A stretch of DNA of 64,000 bases from NCBI RefSeq assembly GCF_029837695.1, contig NZ_JAOEEA010000003.1, positions 310,001 through 374,000 of the forward strand, read 5' to 3'. Below, piece after piece: positions 30,327 through 40,225 of this stretch (positions are counted from its first letter, which is position 1; each line of letters begins with the position of its first letter). The notes beneath the pieces are model-generated. The model was not told where the DNA came from. It made no database searches and was given only the letters and a program-made list of their open reading frames with translations. Both the position numbers and the translations under genes were made by a program. Origin of the DNA: Pseudomonas sp. GD04019. Its GTDB lineage: Bacteria; Pseudomonadota; Gammaproteobacteria; Pseudomonadales; Pseudomonadaceae.

Positions 30327-33320
30327 TCACAGGTCGTCGTCTGGATTACGCAGTGGCCGCAGCTCGCCGCGCGCAACTTCTTCCGGTACCGCAAAGGAAT
30401 ACCGCCCGAGCATGTTGATGTGCTCGTAGATCAGCGGCGATAGCCGGGCCAAATCCTCTTCCAGCACTGGATAGCCGTGCTGCTTGAGCCGTTCCACGGC
30501 CGCCGTCATGTAGAGGGTGTTCCACAGCACGATGATGTTCACCACCAGGCCCAGAGCACCGAGCTGGTCTTCCTGGCCTTCGCGGTAGCGCTGGCGGAGC
30601 TCGCCGCGTTTGCCGTGGAACACGGCGCGGGCCAGGCTGTGCCGGCCTTCGCCTCGGTTCAACTAGGTCAGGGTGGCGCGGCGCTTGGACTCGTCGTCGA
30701 TATAGGTCAACGTGTGCAGAGTCTTTTCGATCCGCCCGAATTCGGCCAGCGCCTGGGCCAGCCGGGTGGGTCTATCTCCCGTTTGCAGCGTGCGCATGAT
30801 GCCAGTCGCCGGCACCCGGCCGAGTTTGAGCGAGCCGGCCAGGCGCAGCAGGTCGTCCCAGTGCTCGGCGATCAGGTCGAGTTTGACCGACTGGCGGGCC
30901 AGCCCGTTGAGCTTGCCGTAGTCCGCGTCCGGGCGCGTGCGCCAGAAGCGGGTACCGCCGACATCGGCCAGCCGCGGACTGAAGTGGTAGCCAAGTAGGC
31001 GGAAGAGCCCGAACACCACATCGCTGTAGGCCCCGGTGTCGGTCATGATTTGCGTCGGCTGCAACTCGGTCTGCTGTTCCAGCACGACCGCCAGCAACAC
31101 CAGGCTGTCGCGCAGCGTGCCGGGCACGGTGATGGCGTTGAGGCCGGAGAATTGGTCGGAAATCAGGTTGTACCAGGTGACACCCCGGCCGGTGCCGAAA
31201 TACTTCGGATTGGGGCCGGCATGCACGGTGCGCACCGGTACGACGAAGCGCATGCCATCGGCGGAGGCGACCTCGCCGCCACCCCAGACTTGGGCCAGTT
31301 CCAGTTGGCTTTGCGCTCCGACCAGGATGGCGTTAGCCGCTGACAGGGTGTCGTCGCGGATATAATTCTGGCTGACCCAGGACAGCCGGTCACGGCGCAG
31401 CGCCGGGTTGTCGGTGCGGATCAAGGGCTCCAGGCCGGTGTTGCAGGCCCCGCCCAACAGCACCGCGCAGAGGCTGGTGACCAGGTTGTCGGCGCGTGCA
31501 TTGCGTTCGGAGACATGGGTGAAGGCCTCGGAAAAGCCAGTGCGGGCGGCGATTTCCAAGAGGATTTCCGGCAGATCGACACGCGGCATCAGGTCAGACA
31601 CGGCCGCCCGCAGTTGCAGCAACGAGCAGGGCTCGTCCAGCTTGTCCAGCGCCCCGAGCGACAGTTCGGTCTTGCCCTCGGTGTTCTCGCTCAGTTGAAT
31701 CGCCGGGTTGTCGGGCAGGCGCGCGGCTACTGCCAGCCAGGTTGCATCCAGCTCGACGGACAAGGCGTCCAGGGTGGTTTTGGCGTCGATGGTCAGGCCC
31801 AGTGACCGGCAGATGATCGGTCGCGCCGCCAGCCATTCGGCACCGTCGAGCAGGCCAAGACGCGGGTCGGCATAGCGCCAACTGGGCGAGACGAAGACAT
31901 CGCGGCGGCGCAGGGCCGTGCGCAGCGCATCGAGCGTGCAGAACACATAGGCACCCATGTCGAGGGAGCCATCTTCGCGGGTGATGTGCTTCTGCCAAGC
32001 CTTGGCCACGATCTCCTGCGGCGCGTCATCCTCTGGCTTCCGGCGCGGCAGGTTCAGTTGCAGCCACTCCAGACTAGCCGCCACGCCCTTGCCGGCCGGG
32101 CTGAAGCCGAAGCGGATGTGCTTGAGCAGGTCGGGCAGGAAGCGGCGCACGCTGCGGTAGCGCGCTTCCAATGCAAGAAAATAGACGTCATCTACCGGGC
32201 GGATCAGCGCGTTGACCTCTTCCAGGGCCTTTTCCAGGGTGGTCCTCGGCAGGTCGTTGAACAGCCGGGCGCGCACGTTGTCATCGCTGATCGAGCTGTC
32301 CAGCACGACCTTGCACGCGGCGGCGAGCGTCGCGGCCGACCGATCCAGGTCTTTCAGGCTGCGCATGCGGGCTTTCTTGTCGGCCTTCTCCGCGTTGCTG
32401 AACAGGTCGCGCAGCAAGGCCTCCAGGACTTCCAGTGCGTCGTCGTGCGCAGTCGCCTCCAGGCAGAGTGCGAAGGCCACCAGTGTCGCCATCCGCCGCG
32501 ACGCCGGCAGCCGATTAATCGCGGTGACCTTGGCCGTGTTGGCGAAGCGGGCCAGGGCGGCGATACGGCTGGGAGGGATGTGCGCCGCCGCCGGCAAGGT
32601 GATGCCGATGCCGCGCACGTCATCGAGCCGGCGCAGTGCCCGAATCAACGCGGGGCCACTGACCATGACCGGGCCGGAGCGCAATTGATCCAGCCGGGAG
32701 CTGCGGTTGCCTTCGGCCACCGTCAGCAAGTCTTGCAGTTGCAATCGCTGTTCCTCAGTCACGCTGCGGCCCAGCGTAAACCAGAGGCGTTCTTCGACCC
32801 GACTGCGCAACTGGGCGATAAAGCGCTCTAGTTGAGACACACCAGGCAGGAGGACTTTCTGTGTGAACAGCCACGAGGTGGCTCGCTCAAACAGCACTCC
32901 CGGCCGGTCGGTGCCCGTCCAGCAGAGGGCATACAGCCAGCGGCTCAAGCGAAAGCCGATGCCCGGATCGGTGAAATGACGATAGCCAAAGCGGTTCTGA
33001 ATATCGGTGGCATGTATCCAGCGGCGATGATCGCTATAGCGCTGGAGGCAGTCGGGGTCTGGAATCGCCAGTTGTCGGCAAAGCACCTGCAGGACTTCCA
33101 CCGGCACGGCGGCGGGCTTGTCCGGCAGAACGCCAACGAAGCGGACGGTGGTCAGCAGAACGGCATAACCCAGACGGTTATGGTTACCCCGCAGCACCTG
33201 GATGGCTTCACGGTCTTCATCGCTCAGGTGGAAGTAACGTTCCAGCTCTTCACGGCTGGGCGAATCAACATAGCGGCCAAAACCGTCGCGTTGCTCTTGA
33301 GTCAGAAAACCGACCGGCAT
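30327..33320 (-). pseudogene. tnpA: Tn3-family transposase TnpA with an in-frame amber codon
   Basis: The frame starts MPVGFLTQEQRDGFGRYVD and runs 885 codons to a TAG at 30665-30663. It continues without a shift for 111 more codons (LNRGEGRHSLARAVF, EDQLGALGLVVNIIVLWNT). The total of 997 codons is normal for this family. The stop stands where a CAG (Gln) would be expected between ATLT and LNRGEG. A terminated protein lacks the conserved EDQLGALGL segment, whose Glu I take to be a catalytic residue. Self-transposition should therefore be lost unless the codon is suppressed. Confidence 0.9.
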
Positions 33321-33323
33321 TGA

Positions 33324-33734
33324 TCACAGCACCTCGACGCAGAACACGGCGGGCGTGACGATCCGCGTGCGTTCGATGTGCCCGCGTTGCAGCAGGCCGG
33401 CGCGGCGATCACCGGTTACCAGGTAGTCCGCATCGCCCGCCAAGGCCATGGCCAGCAAAAACGAGTCATCCGGATCATCGGCTTCGACCTCGATGGTCAG
33501 GCGCTCCAGTACCACAGCCCGTTGCAGGTTATTGATCATGGCGCCCACCTTGGCGGGCTGTAGGATGGCCTGAAGCTTGGGATAGCGGCTGGCTCGACGA
33601 ATTTCATCGAGTTGCATCCGCGAGGTCACCACCTCGAAACGCGCCGCCCGCCAGGCACGGTAGATCGCATCGGGCGCGCCATGTGGCGAGATCAGGGCGC
33701 TGAACAGGATGTTGGTATCCAACACGACCCGCAT
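33324..33734 (-). CDS. PIN-domain toxin (VapC/PilT-N type)
   Basis: This 136-aa PIN-domain protein starts MRVVLDTNILFSALISPHG. Conserved acidic residues appear at DTN, at DEIRR and in ADDPDDSFLLAMALAGDADY. PIN toxins cleave RNA. It overlaps the upstream ribbon-helix-helix gene by one base, forming a toxin-antitoxin pair carried between tnpA and tnpR, as in Tn5563. Confidence 0.88.
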   Translation of the reverse strand: MRVVLDTNILFSALISPHGAPDAIYRAWRAARFEVVTSRMQLDEIRRASRYPKLQAILQPAKVGAMINNLQRAVVLERLTIEVEADDPDDSFLLAMALAGDADYLVTGDRRAGLLQRGHIERTRIVTPAVFCVEVL

Positions 33735-33973
33735 CAGCGCTTACGTGCCCAGTCGAGCGCTTCGTCAACCGCGTTGGTCAATTCTGCCTCACTCAGATGG
33801 GCGTTAGCGGCCTTGGCCTGCTCAGCGCTCAGCTCCAGGATGTGTGCCCGTACCGCTTCTTCGATGAAGCGCGACAGGTCGCCCTTACGGCCGCCGCCCT
33901 GGCTGGCCAGAAACATCCGAAGCGACTGGTCGGTGTCGGCCGAGACGGCGACATTCCAGCGAATGGTATTCAT
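33734..33973 (-). CDS. Ribbon-helix-helix antitoxin
   Basis: This 79-aa protein starts MNTIRWNVAVSADTDQSLRM, a ribbon-helix-helix opening, and continues GRKGDLSRFIEEAVRAHIL. It probably binds DNA as a dimer and neutralises the downstream PIN toxin with its acidic C-terminus. Confidence 0.82.
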   Translation of the reverse strand: MNTIRWNVAVSADTDQSLRMFLASQGGGRKGDLSRFIEEAVRAHILELSAEQAKAANAHLSEAELTNAVDEALDWARKR

Positions 33974-34174
33974 AGCGTTCTCCGCTAATAGGTGTTTGTG
34001 TGTTTATACGCCAATCACAAAGGGCGATGCAATGGTTCGACAAAACGAAGGTTTTGCCGAACTCTATCGAGGAATGGCTCGGTTCGTTAAGCTCCCCGCG
34101 CTACGGTTCAAATAACTGGTACGCTTAATCAAAGTTCAACTATTACTAACGTAGTCGAGTAAACAGTACTTTTG
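33974..34174. other. Probable res site region
   Basis: About 200 bases separate the divergent toxin-antitoxin/tnpA genes from tnpR, the usual place of the resolvase recombination site and promoters in this family. Short inverted repeats such as AAAACGAAGGTTTT are present. The individual subsites cannot be assigned by eye. Confidence 0.4.
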
Positions 34175-35104
34175 ATGAAGATCGGTTATGCGCGAGTGAG
34201 CACTCGGGATCAGAAAGCCGACCTACAAGTCGATGCCCTGAAACAGGCCGGGTGCGAACGCATCTACCAAGACATCGCCAGCGGCGCGAAAAGCGCCCGG
34301 CCGGAGTTGGACAAACTGCTGGCCAACGTGCGGCCGGGTGATGCCGTGGTGATCTGGAAGCTGGATCGCCTTGGGCGTTCCCTCAAGCACCTGGTCGAGT
34401 TGGTCGGCGAGCTGGCAGAGCGCAAGGTCGGCTTACAGAGCCTGAATGACCCCATCGACACCACCCACGCCCAAGGCCGCCTGGTGTTCAACCTGTTCGC
34501 CTCGCTGGCGGAGTTCGAGCGCGAGCTGATCCGCGAGCGGACTCAGGCGGGTCTGTCGGCCGCACGGGCGCGTGGCCGGATCGGTGGCCGTCCCAAGGGC
34601 CTGCCAGCCAAGGCTGAGGCCACCGCCATGGCGGCCGAAACCCTCTACCGCGAAGGTCGCCTGAGCGTCAGCGCGATCGGCGAGAAGCTGCACATCTCCA
34701 AGAGCACGCTGTACAGCTACCTGCGCCACCGTGGTGTCGAGATCGGCGCGTACCAGAAGAGCGCCAGGTCACGCGACCAGCAGCCTTCGGCCGCGTCGCC
34801 GGCAGAGCCGCCCGCCGCCGAGCGGGTGGCCACCGTCACCCTGCGCCTCGCGGTGGTGAATAACAGCAAGTTCGTGCGCGGCCGGAAGCGGGCCACGGAG
34901 AACATTGAGCGCTACTGCCTGGAGCCCTATGGCATGAAGCGGCTGGATGCCGGCCACTATGAGTTGACCATTCCGTATCGGAGCGACGATGAGCTGGACA
35001 AGAGCGTGCATGACCTGCTGACCGAGATCAGCCAGGAGGCCGACATGCGCAACTGTTTTGTCGAGATGGGCGCCTGGGAAGAAGACACCGAAAAGCGTTG
35101 GTAG
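34175..35104 (+). CDS. tnpR: Resolvase TnpR with C-terminal extension
   Basis: This 309-aa serine recombinase has the catalytic Ser in MKIGYARVSTRDQKADLQ, plus VIWKLDRLGRSLKHLVELV and a helix-turn-helix (VSAIGEKLHISKSTLYSYLR). A further 110 residues follow, with VTLRLAVVNNSKFVRGRKRA and FVEMGAWEEDTEKRW. Ordinary Tn3 resolvases are near 185 residues; the long tail is of unknown role but seems typical of this transposon type. The gene ends two bases before the right inverted repeat. Confidence 0.93.
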   Translation: MKIGYARVSTRDQKADLQVDALKQAGCERIYQDIASGAKSARPELDKLLANVRPGDAVVIWKLDRLGRSLKHLVELVGELAERKVGLQSLNDPIDTTHAQGRLVFNLFASLAEFERELIRERTQAGLSAARARGRIGGRPKGLPAKAEATAMAAETLYREGRLSVSAIGEKLHISKSTLYSYLRHRGVEIGAYQKSARSRDQQPSAASPAEPPAAERVATVTLRLAVVNNSKFVRGRKRATENIERYCLEPYGMKRLDAGHYELTIPYRSDDELDKSVHDLLTEISQEADMRNCFVEMGAWEEDTEKRW

Positions 35105-35105
35105 G

Positions 35106-35143
35106 GCTTACGTTGGTTTTTGGTTCCATTGCTCCCCAAACCC
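35106..35143 (-). repeat. Right terminal inverted repeat of the Tn5563-like element
   Basis: This is an exact reverse complement of 28892-28929, beginning CTTACGTTGG and ending CCCCAAACCCC. merA sequence does not resume after it. Confidence 0.95.
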
Positions 35144-35355
35144 CAGGTACTGTAAAATAGAAGAGTGAGCACTTGATTTGCTGGTGCTTTCAAACAACGG
35201 TGTTGTTTTTTTAACAGCCGAACTGGAAAGGGAGGCTGAGCTGCTCAGTGATCACTTTATCCGTTGGCTGATTTACGCCGGCATGTTCGCTACAGGCACT
35301 GAACGACAACGCAGATGGTATGGTCTGTGCGTTCTGACTCGTCAAGGATCGGCCA

Positions 35356-36201
35356 ATGGATCGTTTGTCTAATTTGCTCTCGCGGTTCGGCGTGCGGGCC
35401 AATCTGTTCTATGACGGCGACCTATGCGGCTCTGCATCTTACGATGGCGCCGAGCGGCGAGGTTATATCCATCTGCTTCAGGCCGGCAGCGTGACGTTGC
35501 TTGGTCCCGATCGCAAGGATTTGCAGCTCACTCGCCCTAGCTTGATTTTTATGCCACGCCCCGCCAAGCATCAATTGTTTGCGGGTGAGTCCGATGGCGC
35601 AAAGTTGTTGTGTGCTTCCATGGAGTTTGAGGGCGGAATTGATAATCCTTTGTCGGCTTCATTACCGGACTGTTTGGTGCTCGCACTCGATGATCTGCCC
35701 ATGCTGGCAGACACGTTGGAGTGGATGTTTGCCGAGGCGGCAAATGTGCATTGTGGAAGGGAAGCCGCGCTTGAGCGCTTATTTGAGCTCCTAATCATTC
35801 TGTTGCTCCGTTACCTGCTCGATCATCACCAGTTGCGCACCGGAATGATGGCTGGACTGGCCGACATGCGGCTTGCCCGATCGCTTTTACAGATGCACAA
35901 CTCCCCGGAACATGCCTGGTCAATAGCAGAGCTGGCCAGTGAGTCAAATATGTCACGCGCTGCGTATGCCGTGCATTTCAAGAGTGTCATCGGACAGACG
36001 CCTGCTGATTATTTGTTGAGTTGGCGAGTTAGCCTGGCTCAGAAGCTGATGCGAGAAGGGCGCTCGATTACGCTGATTGCAGCTCAAGTCGGCTACGAAA
36101 GTCCTTCGGCGCTGTCTCGCGCATTTAGACGCAAGACGGGGTTGAGCCCTCGTGACTGGTTGAAAGATCTGGCGGGGGAAAATGATGGCAAAAAGGCCTA
36201 A
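35356..36201 (+). CDS. AraC-family regulator with cupin sensor (RclR-like context)
   Basis: This 281-aa protein has an N-terminal cupin-like sensor domain (about residues 5-170). A C-terminal AraC DNA-binding domain follows (about 185-275, HAWSIAELASESNMSRAAYA and VGYESPSALSRAFRRKTGLS). It ends 29 bases before the convergent DUF417 gene. AraC plus DUF417 recalls the rclR-rclC pair for reactive chlorine resistance. A Cys occurs in the sensor (LLCASMEF), but I cannot align the RclR redox Cys with confidence. Confidence 0.85.
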   Translation: MDRLSNLLSRFGVRANLFYDGDLCGSASYDGAERRGYIHLLQAGSVTLLGPDRKDLQLTRPSLIFMPRPAKHQLFAGESDGAKLLCASMEFEGGIDNPLSASLPDCLVLALDDLPMLADTLEWMFAEAANVHCGREAALERLFELLIILLLRYLLDHHQLRTGMMAGLADMRLARSLLQMHNSPEHAWSIAELASESNMSRAAYAVHFKSVIGQTPADYLLSWRVSLAQKLMREGRSITLIAAQVGYESPSALSRAFRRKTGLSPRDWLKDLAGENDGKKA

Positions 36202-36230
36202 GGCATTACTGCCTTAAGCCATTGAAAAAA

Positions 36231-36749
36231 TTATGCATTAATTTTACGTTTTTCCAGTTCAACCAGCGAATGGCCTGCCACAAATATCGAAACAGCAAGC
36301 AACCCTAAGTCTTTAAGCAGAAACTGACCTGGCGCAACGGAAATCGCCGGAAACCCTAAACTAGGCTCAATGACGCCCGGAGTGGAAAACATAAAGCTAA
36401 GGGTTGTGAAGAACAGGCCTGCAGACAGAGCGCCTCCTACCACGGATAGTTTGGGCGACAGCATGCGGCCTGCGATCAGAGTGCCGATCGAAATCTCTAG
36501 TATGCCGAGCAGGCTGGAGAACATGTCGACCGAAAAAATGCTATACACCCATCCCAAAAGCGGGCTGTTGCTCACCAGTGGAACCAGGCCCTCGGCCTCG
36601 TAGTGGGTAAATTTCATGCCGCCGAACCAGAAGTAAATAATAGCGAGAGCCAAGTACGCGCCATAGATACCTAGCCCCATAGTTTTGGTTCCAAGCGTTA
36701 AGTGGGCCTGTACGCTGGACTTCGAGTTTTCAATGCCTATGGTTTTCAT
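36231..36749 (-). CDS. DUF417 (YkgB/RclC-type) membrane protein
   Basis: This 172-aa protein has four hydrophobic helices and the DUF417 hallmarks YFWFGGMKFTHYEAEGLVPL and FLLKDLGLLAVSIF. The E. coli member RclC (YkgB) is in an operon induced by hypochlorous acid. It is convergent with the AraC-family gene and is the first of several redox-stress genes in this part of the island. Confidence 0.88.
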   Translation of the reverse strand: MKTIGIENSKSSVQAHLTLGTKTMGLGIYGAYLALAIIYFWFGGMKFTHYEAEGLVPLVSNSPLLGWVYSIFSVDMFSSLLGILEISIGTLIAGRMLSPKLSVVGGALSAGLFFTTLSFMFSTPGVIEPSLGFPAISVAPGQFLLKDLGLLAVSIFVAGHSLVELEKRKINA

Positions 36750-37479
36750 GTCTGAGCTTCCAGTAGTGAGTGAGAGTGTGTTGGCTGCCGAACGCCGTAT
36801 GCGTTGGCGATGAGATGATTATGGCTGGCATCTCTAATCAAGAGGCATCAGAAAGTATTGATTTCAGTGCAGATCGTCTTGGGCGGTGCAATTCGCGATG
36901 AAGGGATCGCCGTGGAGAGCGATGAGTGCACTATTTCGATAAAGGAGTCGTTTTACATAGGTCGATGAAGCGCGTTGCGGCATCGCCTACTGTCATTTCT
37001 CAAATCTGACTATGGGGCTTGGGGCGAAGGGCGGCACTGACTAGGCTTAGAACAGCTACCAACTAGCCGCGCGGCCGCGATGCACAAAGAATGGTAACTG
37101 AGCCGTGAGTGCGGTGGGCGCCCGCATTTATTTCCAAACCCTACAGATACATCGATCTTCGACTTCAACCGGGCAGATAGCTGTTGCAGCAAGCCTATCA
37201 ATCGACTTTGACGTGTTAAAGAGGATAGGTTTTCCAGGGTTGGGGAACAGCATGCCCTGCAGAACGACACACGTCACTTTTGTTAAATTAATAAGCTAGC
37301 TACCTATTGGGCATAACCTTGCAATTTGCTTCAATTTACGCACATGCACTTGCGACCTCAAAATGCAACGTAAGCCCCGAATATCTCCATTATTGTCGCC
37401 GCCAGCCTTAGTTACAGCTGCTATGATGAATGAGATCGAAAACTGAAATCCCCCACTAGAATTGTTGACTGGAGTCAAA
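36750..37479. other. Intergenic region without a convincing gene
   Basis: About 730 bases lie upstream of both the DUF417 gene and sdhC. Frames here are short and of random composition. It probably contains the two promoters; I cannot place them firmly. Confidence 0.5.
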
Positions 37480-37854
37480 ATGAATAAAAAGCGGCCGGTT
37501 AATCTTGATATTCGAACCATTCAGCTTCCTCTCACGGCGCTTACATCGATTCTGCACCGGATTTCAGGAATTATGCTCTTTATTTTTCTGGGACTGATAC
37601 TGTATATGCTGAGCAAATCGTTGGAGTCAGAAAAGGGTTTTAATGAAGTCAAGGAGATTTTTTCTTCACCTTTCGGCAAAGTTAGTTTCTGGTTGGTATA
37701 CTCTTCATTTATTTATCATCTCGTAGCCGGAATTCGACACCTAGTTATGGATGTGGGTGTTGGTCATACTTTGAAAGGCAGCAATCGCGCCTCTACTATT
37801 GTTTTAGTAGTGTCGGGTGTTTTAATGGTTGCTGGCGCCGTATGGATTTGGTAG
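37480..37854 (+). CDS. sdhC: Solitary succinate dehydrogenase cytochrome b556 subunit SdhC
   Basis: This 124-aa protein is a complete SdhC: KRPVNLDIRTIQLPLTALTS, the quinone-site SILHRISG, and GIRHLVMDVGVG with the heme-ligand His. Three transmembrane helices are present. SdhC normally acts with SdhD, SdhA and SdhB, encoded together, but no other sdh gene is here. It is AT-rich compared with chromosomal Pseudomonas genes. An accessory SdhC could replace the normal subunit in complex II and change inhibitor sensitivity; that is inference. The ATG at 37480 is chosen by homology over an earlier TTG. Confidence 0.88.
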   Translation: MNKKRPVNLDIRTIQLPLTALTSILHRISGIMLFIFLGLILYMLSKSLESEKGFNEVKEIFSSPFGKVSFWLVYSSFIYHLVAGIRHLVMDVGVGHTLKGSNRASTIVLVVSGVLMVAGAVWIW

Positions 37855-38714
37855 CTGTGGAGTCGTAATGCGTATTTACAAGGACTAAAAGCGTCCTTTA
37901 AAGCTAACTTACGAAAGTATTTATAATCGACGGTTCACGCTTAAACGGTTGAATCCTTTCGGGCTTCCGAATAGCTGTTAGCTGAAAGCTATCATGAGCT
38001 AAGTTTTCTGTGCATCATCAAATGTGTTAATGGGAGCGCCATAGTACTAGGTACAAATATGGCTCTAGGACAATGTTAGATGTTTTGGATTTTGAGGCGG
38101 ATCGCTCTTATCGAAGATCGTCTAATTCGCTCTGAAGCGCAGGTTTTTTGAAACTATCACCTGGTTGGCACACTGTGCGAATCAACATCAGATATGAGAA
38201 AGCCAATCAGGTGAACACTACCCTCGAGGGCTCATCTGTCCAGTTAAAGCCTCGAGTCTTTCTGGGTGCGCAAAAGACAAGAAGGTTATATGGGAAAATT
38301 ATGAGGCCTGGATACCATGCGTCATGGGCGTGCCGATGCTGTGAGTGACAGAGCGAGAAGCAAGTGAAAGTCCCTGAAGTAGGGGCGGGATGCGCCCGAG
38401 TGGCATTTTTTGTCTTAAGGTAGATCGCGTAGCTGTTCTTCAGAATAATCTTCAGAGCGTTGACGACAGCCATCGCTGTGCATTCCTCAAGAATAGAATG
38501 TGTCGGAAGGGTGGCGTCATTGGTGTTAGTCATCGCTTAGGATTTCTCAATCTGGCTTACACGGGCGCCTGTACCGATATCCCCGCGGATGGCGACGTAT
38601 CGATGTTGAATTCCTCGCCAGACGAAGTGCAATGAGCTGCGGCTATAGGCTTGCGCAGCCTTAGATAGCCGGCCGTCGCAGGCGCGCCGGTTGGCCGGGA
38701 TCTTCTTCTGCCCG
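37855..38714. other. Long intergenic stretch, no gene recognised
   Basis: About 860 bases with only short frames of random composition. A GC-rich imperfect hairpin near 38372-38400 (around GGGGCGGGATGCGCCC) could be a terminator or RNA structure. Base composition changes here from AT-rich (left) to the more GC-rich redox block (right), so a junction between acquired segments is likely. Confidence 0.45.
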
Positions 38715-38990
38715 TCAGGTGTCCGGTCGGAACTCCAGCACGAACGCTACGACCTTTTCGGCGGACATTTCGCACGGCTTCAACAATGTCCTATCTGATG
38801 TAACGCGGAAGAGGTTGAAGCTGACAATGTCAGTCCCGTCCAACTCCCTGGCGAACAGACTGTTGCGACGTCCGTCCCCAGATCGCCGGACGATCAAGCT
38901 GAAACGCCGGCCTTCATAAGTCCCTTCTCTGTATCCCTCCGCAAGCTTCGCGAAAGCGGCATCGAACTCGGAATGCTCCATGTCATCCAT
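38715..38990 (-). CDS. Unknown 91-aa protein
   Basis: This starts MDDMEHSEFDAAFAKLAEGY and has a compact alpha/beta look (YEGRRFSLIVRRSGDGRRNS, DGTDIVSFNLFRV). I do not recognise the family. It is the last gene of the minus-strand redox block. A second Met three codons in is an alternative start. Confidence 0.65.
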   Translation of the reverse strand: MDDMEHSEFDAAFAKLAEGYREGTYEGRRFSLIVRRSGDGRRNSLFARELDGTDIVSFNLFRVTSDRTLLKPCEMSAEKVVAFVLEFRPDT

Positions 38991-39150
38991 CCTTATTGAT
39001 AGAACAGAGGCGCGGCGGGTGCGAGACCGCCAGTGCCGGGTCGCGCTAAGGTGCCGGGCAGATTCCTGCAGCCGACGAGGCCCGGGGTGGGCAGGATAAT
39101 TGAGATGTCGGCGCCCGCATGGCTATCAGCGAAGTCGTCCGTCCAGTCTG

Positions 39151-39432
39151 CTAGGCAACGTCCACGCCTTTCCAGAAAGCGATGTAATCCCGGATACCCT
39201 CGGCATCCGGAGTGGGGGCGGGATAGGTCCAAGCGGCGTTCACGTTGAGCGCGTCACCCGCGCGAACATGAAAGAAGCGCGCGGCGCCTTTGATCGGACA
39301 GACAGATGTGTGCGGGCTCATCTCAAGCAGGCTCAGGTCGACTCCTGACGGTGGGAAGTAGTGATTTCCCTCGACGATGACTGTTTCGTCGCTTGTGGCG
39401 ATAGTAGTGTCTTTCCAGATGGCTGAGACCAA
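39151..39432 (-). CDS. DUF427 protein
   Basis: This 93-aa protein has the DUF427 pattern: AIWKDTTIATSDETVIVEGN, YFPPSGVD, and the Cys-containing SVCPIKGAARFFHV. The family is small and of unknown biochemical role. The start is a TTG preceded by AAGGAGAGTCCG, a good ribosome site. Confidence 0.85.
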   Translation of the reverse strand: MVSAIWKDTTIATSDETVIVEGNHYFPPSGVDLSLLEMSPHTSVCPIKGAARFFHVRAGDALNVNAAWTYPAPTPDAEGIRDYIAFWKGVDVA

Positions 39433-39499
39433 CGGACTCTCCTTTTGTATTCATCAACCGGCGAAGGCTCGCGGGCTGGCTGCCCCAAGCCGCACCTCC

Positions 39500-39772
39500 T
39501 CAGGTGGCAGGCGGGTTGCGCCCGAGAAGTTTGTCGAGCTCGCCTCTGACATCGAGCGCGAATAGCTCATCGGAGCCACCGATAAGGGTGCCATTGATGA
39601 AGATCTGCGGCACGGAGCTTCGCCCCGACGCTTCCGCCATGGCCTGCCGGTGAGCCGGATCCGCCTCAATATCGAGCTCCTTCCATCGCACGCCCTTTTC
39701 CTTGAGGAGCGCCTTCGCTCGGCGGCAGAACGGGCACCAATTCGTGGTGTACAGCAATACATCAGTTGTCAT
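39500..39772 (-). CDS. grxC: Glutaredoxin (GrxC type)
   Basis: This 90-aa protein has the dithiol active site in LLYTTNWCPFCRRAKALLKE and the glutathione-binding SSVPQIFINGTLIGGSDEL. It reduces protein disulfides using glutathione. Its start overlaps the 3' end of a decayed thiolase gene. It belongs to the redox block. Confidence 0.93.
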   Translation of the reverse strand: MTTDVLLYTTNWCPFCRRAKALLKEKGVRWKELDIEADPAHRQAMAEASGRSSVPQIFINGTLIGGSDELFALDVRGELDKLLGRNPPAT

Positions 39773-40077
39773 ATTGCATCTCCGGCAGTTGCACGCGGAT
39801 CGCTGTCATGGCGTTGATCTCCAATTCGCGGCGTTCAAAGATGGCGACTGCACCTTGGCCGACATCGGAGCAGATGCTGACGATTGGCCGCTATCCAGGC
39901 GACATGGCCCAAAGTGCTTTCACCGCCAGGCAGAGGCCGCACGCGCCTCCTGTAGCGCCGAGCCGATGCTCTAAGGTAACCGAGCCTCGATTGGGACGGA
40001 AGCGGTCCCGCTCGAATCGCCCATCATGCTGGTCGAGCATATCAGGACGACGGATAGTGCAGGAACTTTCAAATTGA
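39762..40077 (-). pseudogene. Decayed thiolase C-terminal fragment
   Basis: The frame NRGSVTLEHRLGATGGACGL continues to IVSICSDVGQGAVAIFERRE. It resembles the thiolase end pattern (N-x-x-G-G-A-I-A-x-G-H-P-x-G-A-T-G, then C-x-G-x-G-x-G), with key residues changed. An in-frame TAG (39893-39891) splits it after AMSPG, where Gln would be plausible. The conserved GHP has become EHR. The 5' two-thirds of a thiolase are absent. The frame end overlaps the glutaredoxin start. Confidence 0.6.
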
Positions 40078-40225
40078 GCTTGATGTCGAGCCAGGTATCG
40101 CGAGCGAAGGCGTTCTAGAGGCCGGGGGGTACGAAGACTGTGTTCGGCAAAACGGTTCACGTTGATCGCCAAAGCTTCCCAGGGCGCACGTCTACGATCG
40201 GCGCGACGTGAGATAGCTCGCGCCG

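Noticed and set aside
38340..38415. Possible group II intron fragment around GTGAAAGTCCCTGAAG
   Set aside because: No domain V hairpin or intron-encoded protein follows, so the resemblance is too short to support.
38207..38533. 108-codon minus-strand frame
   Set aside because: Composition is random, no ribosome site or domain. I treat the region as non-coding.
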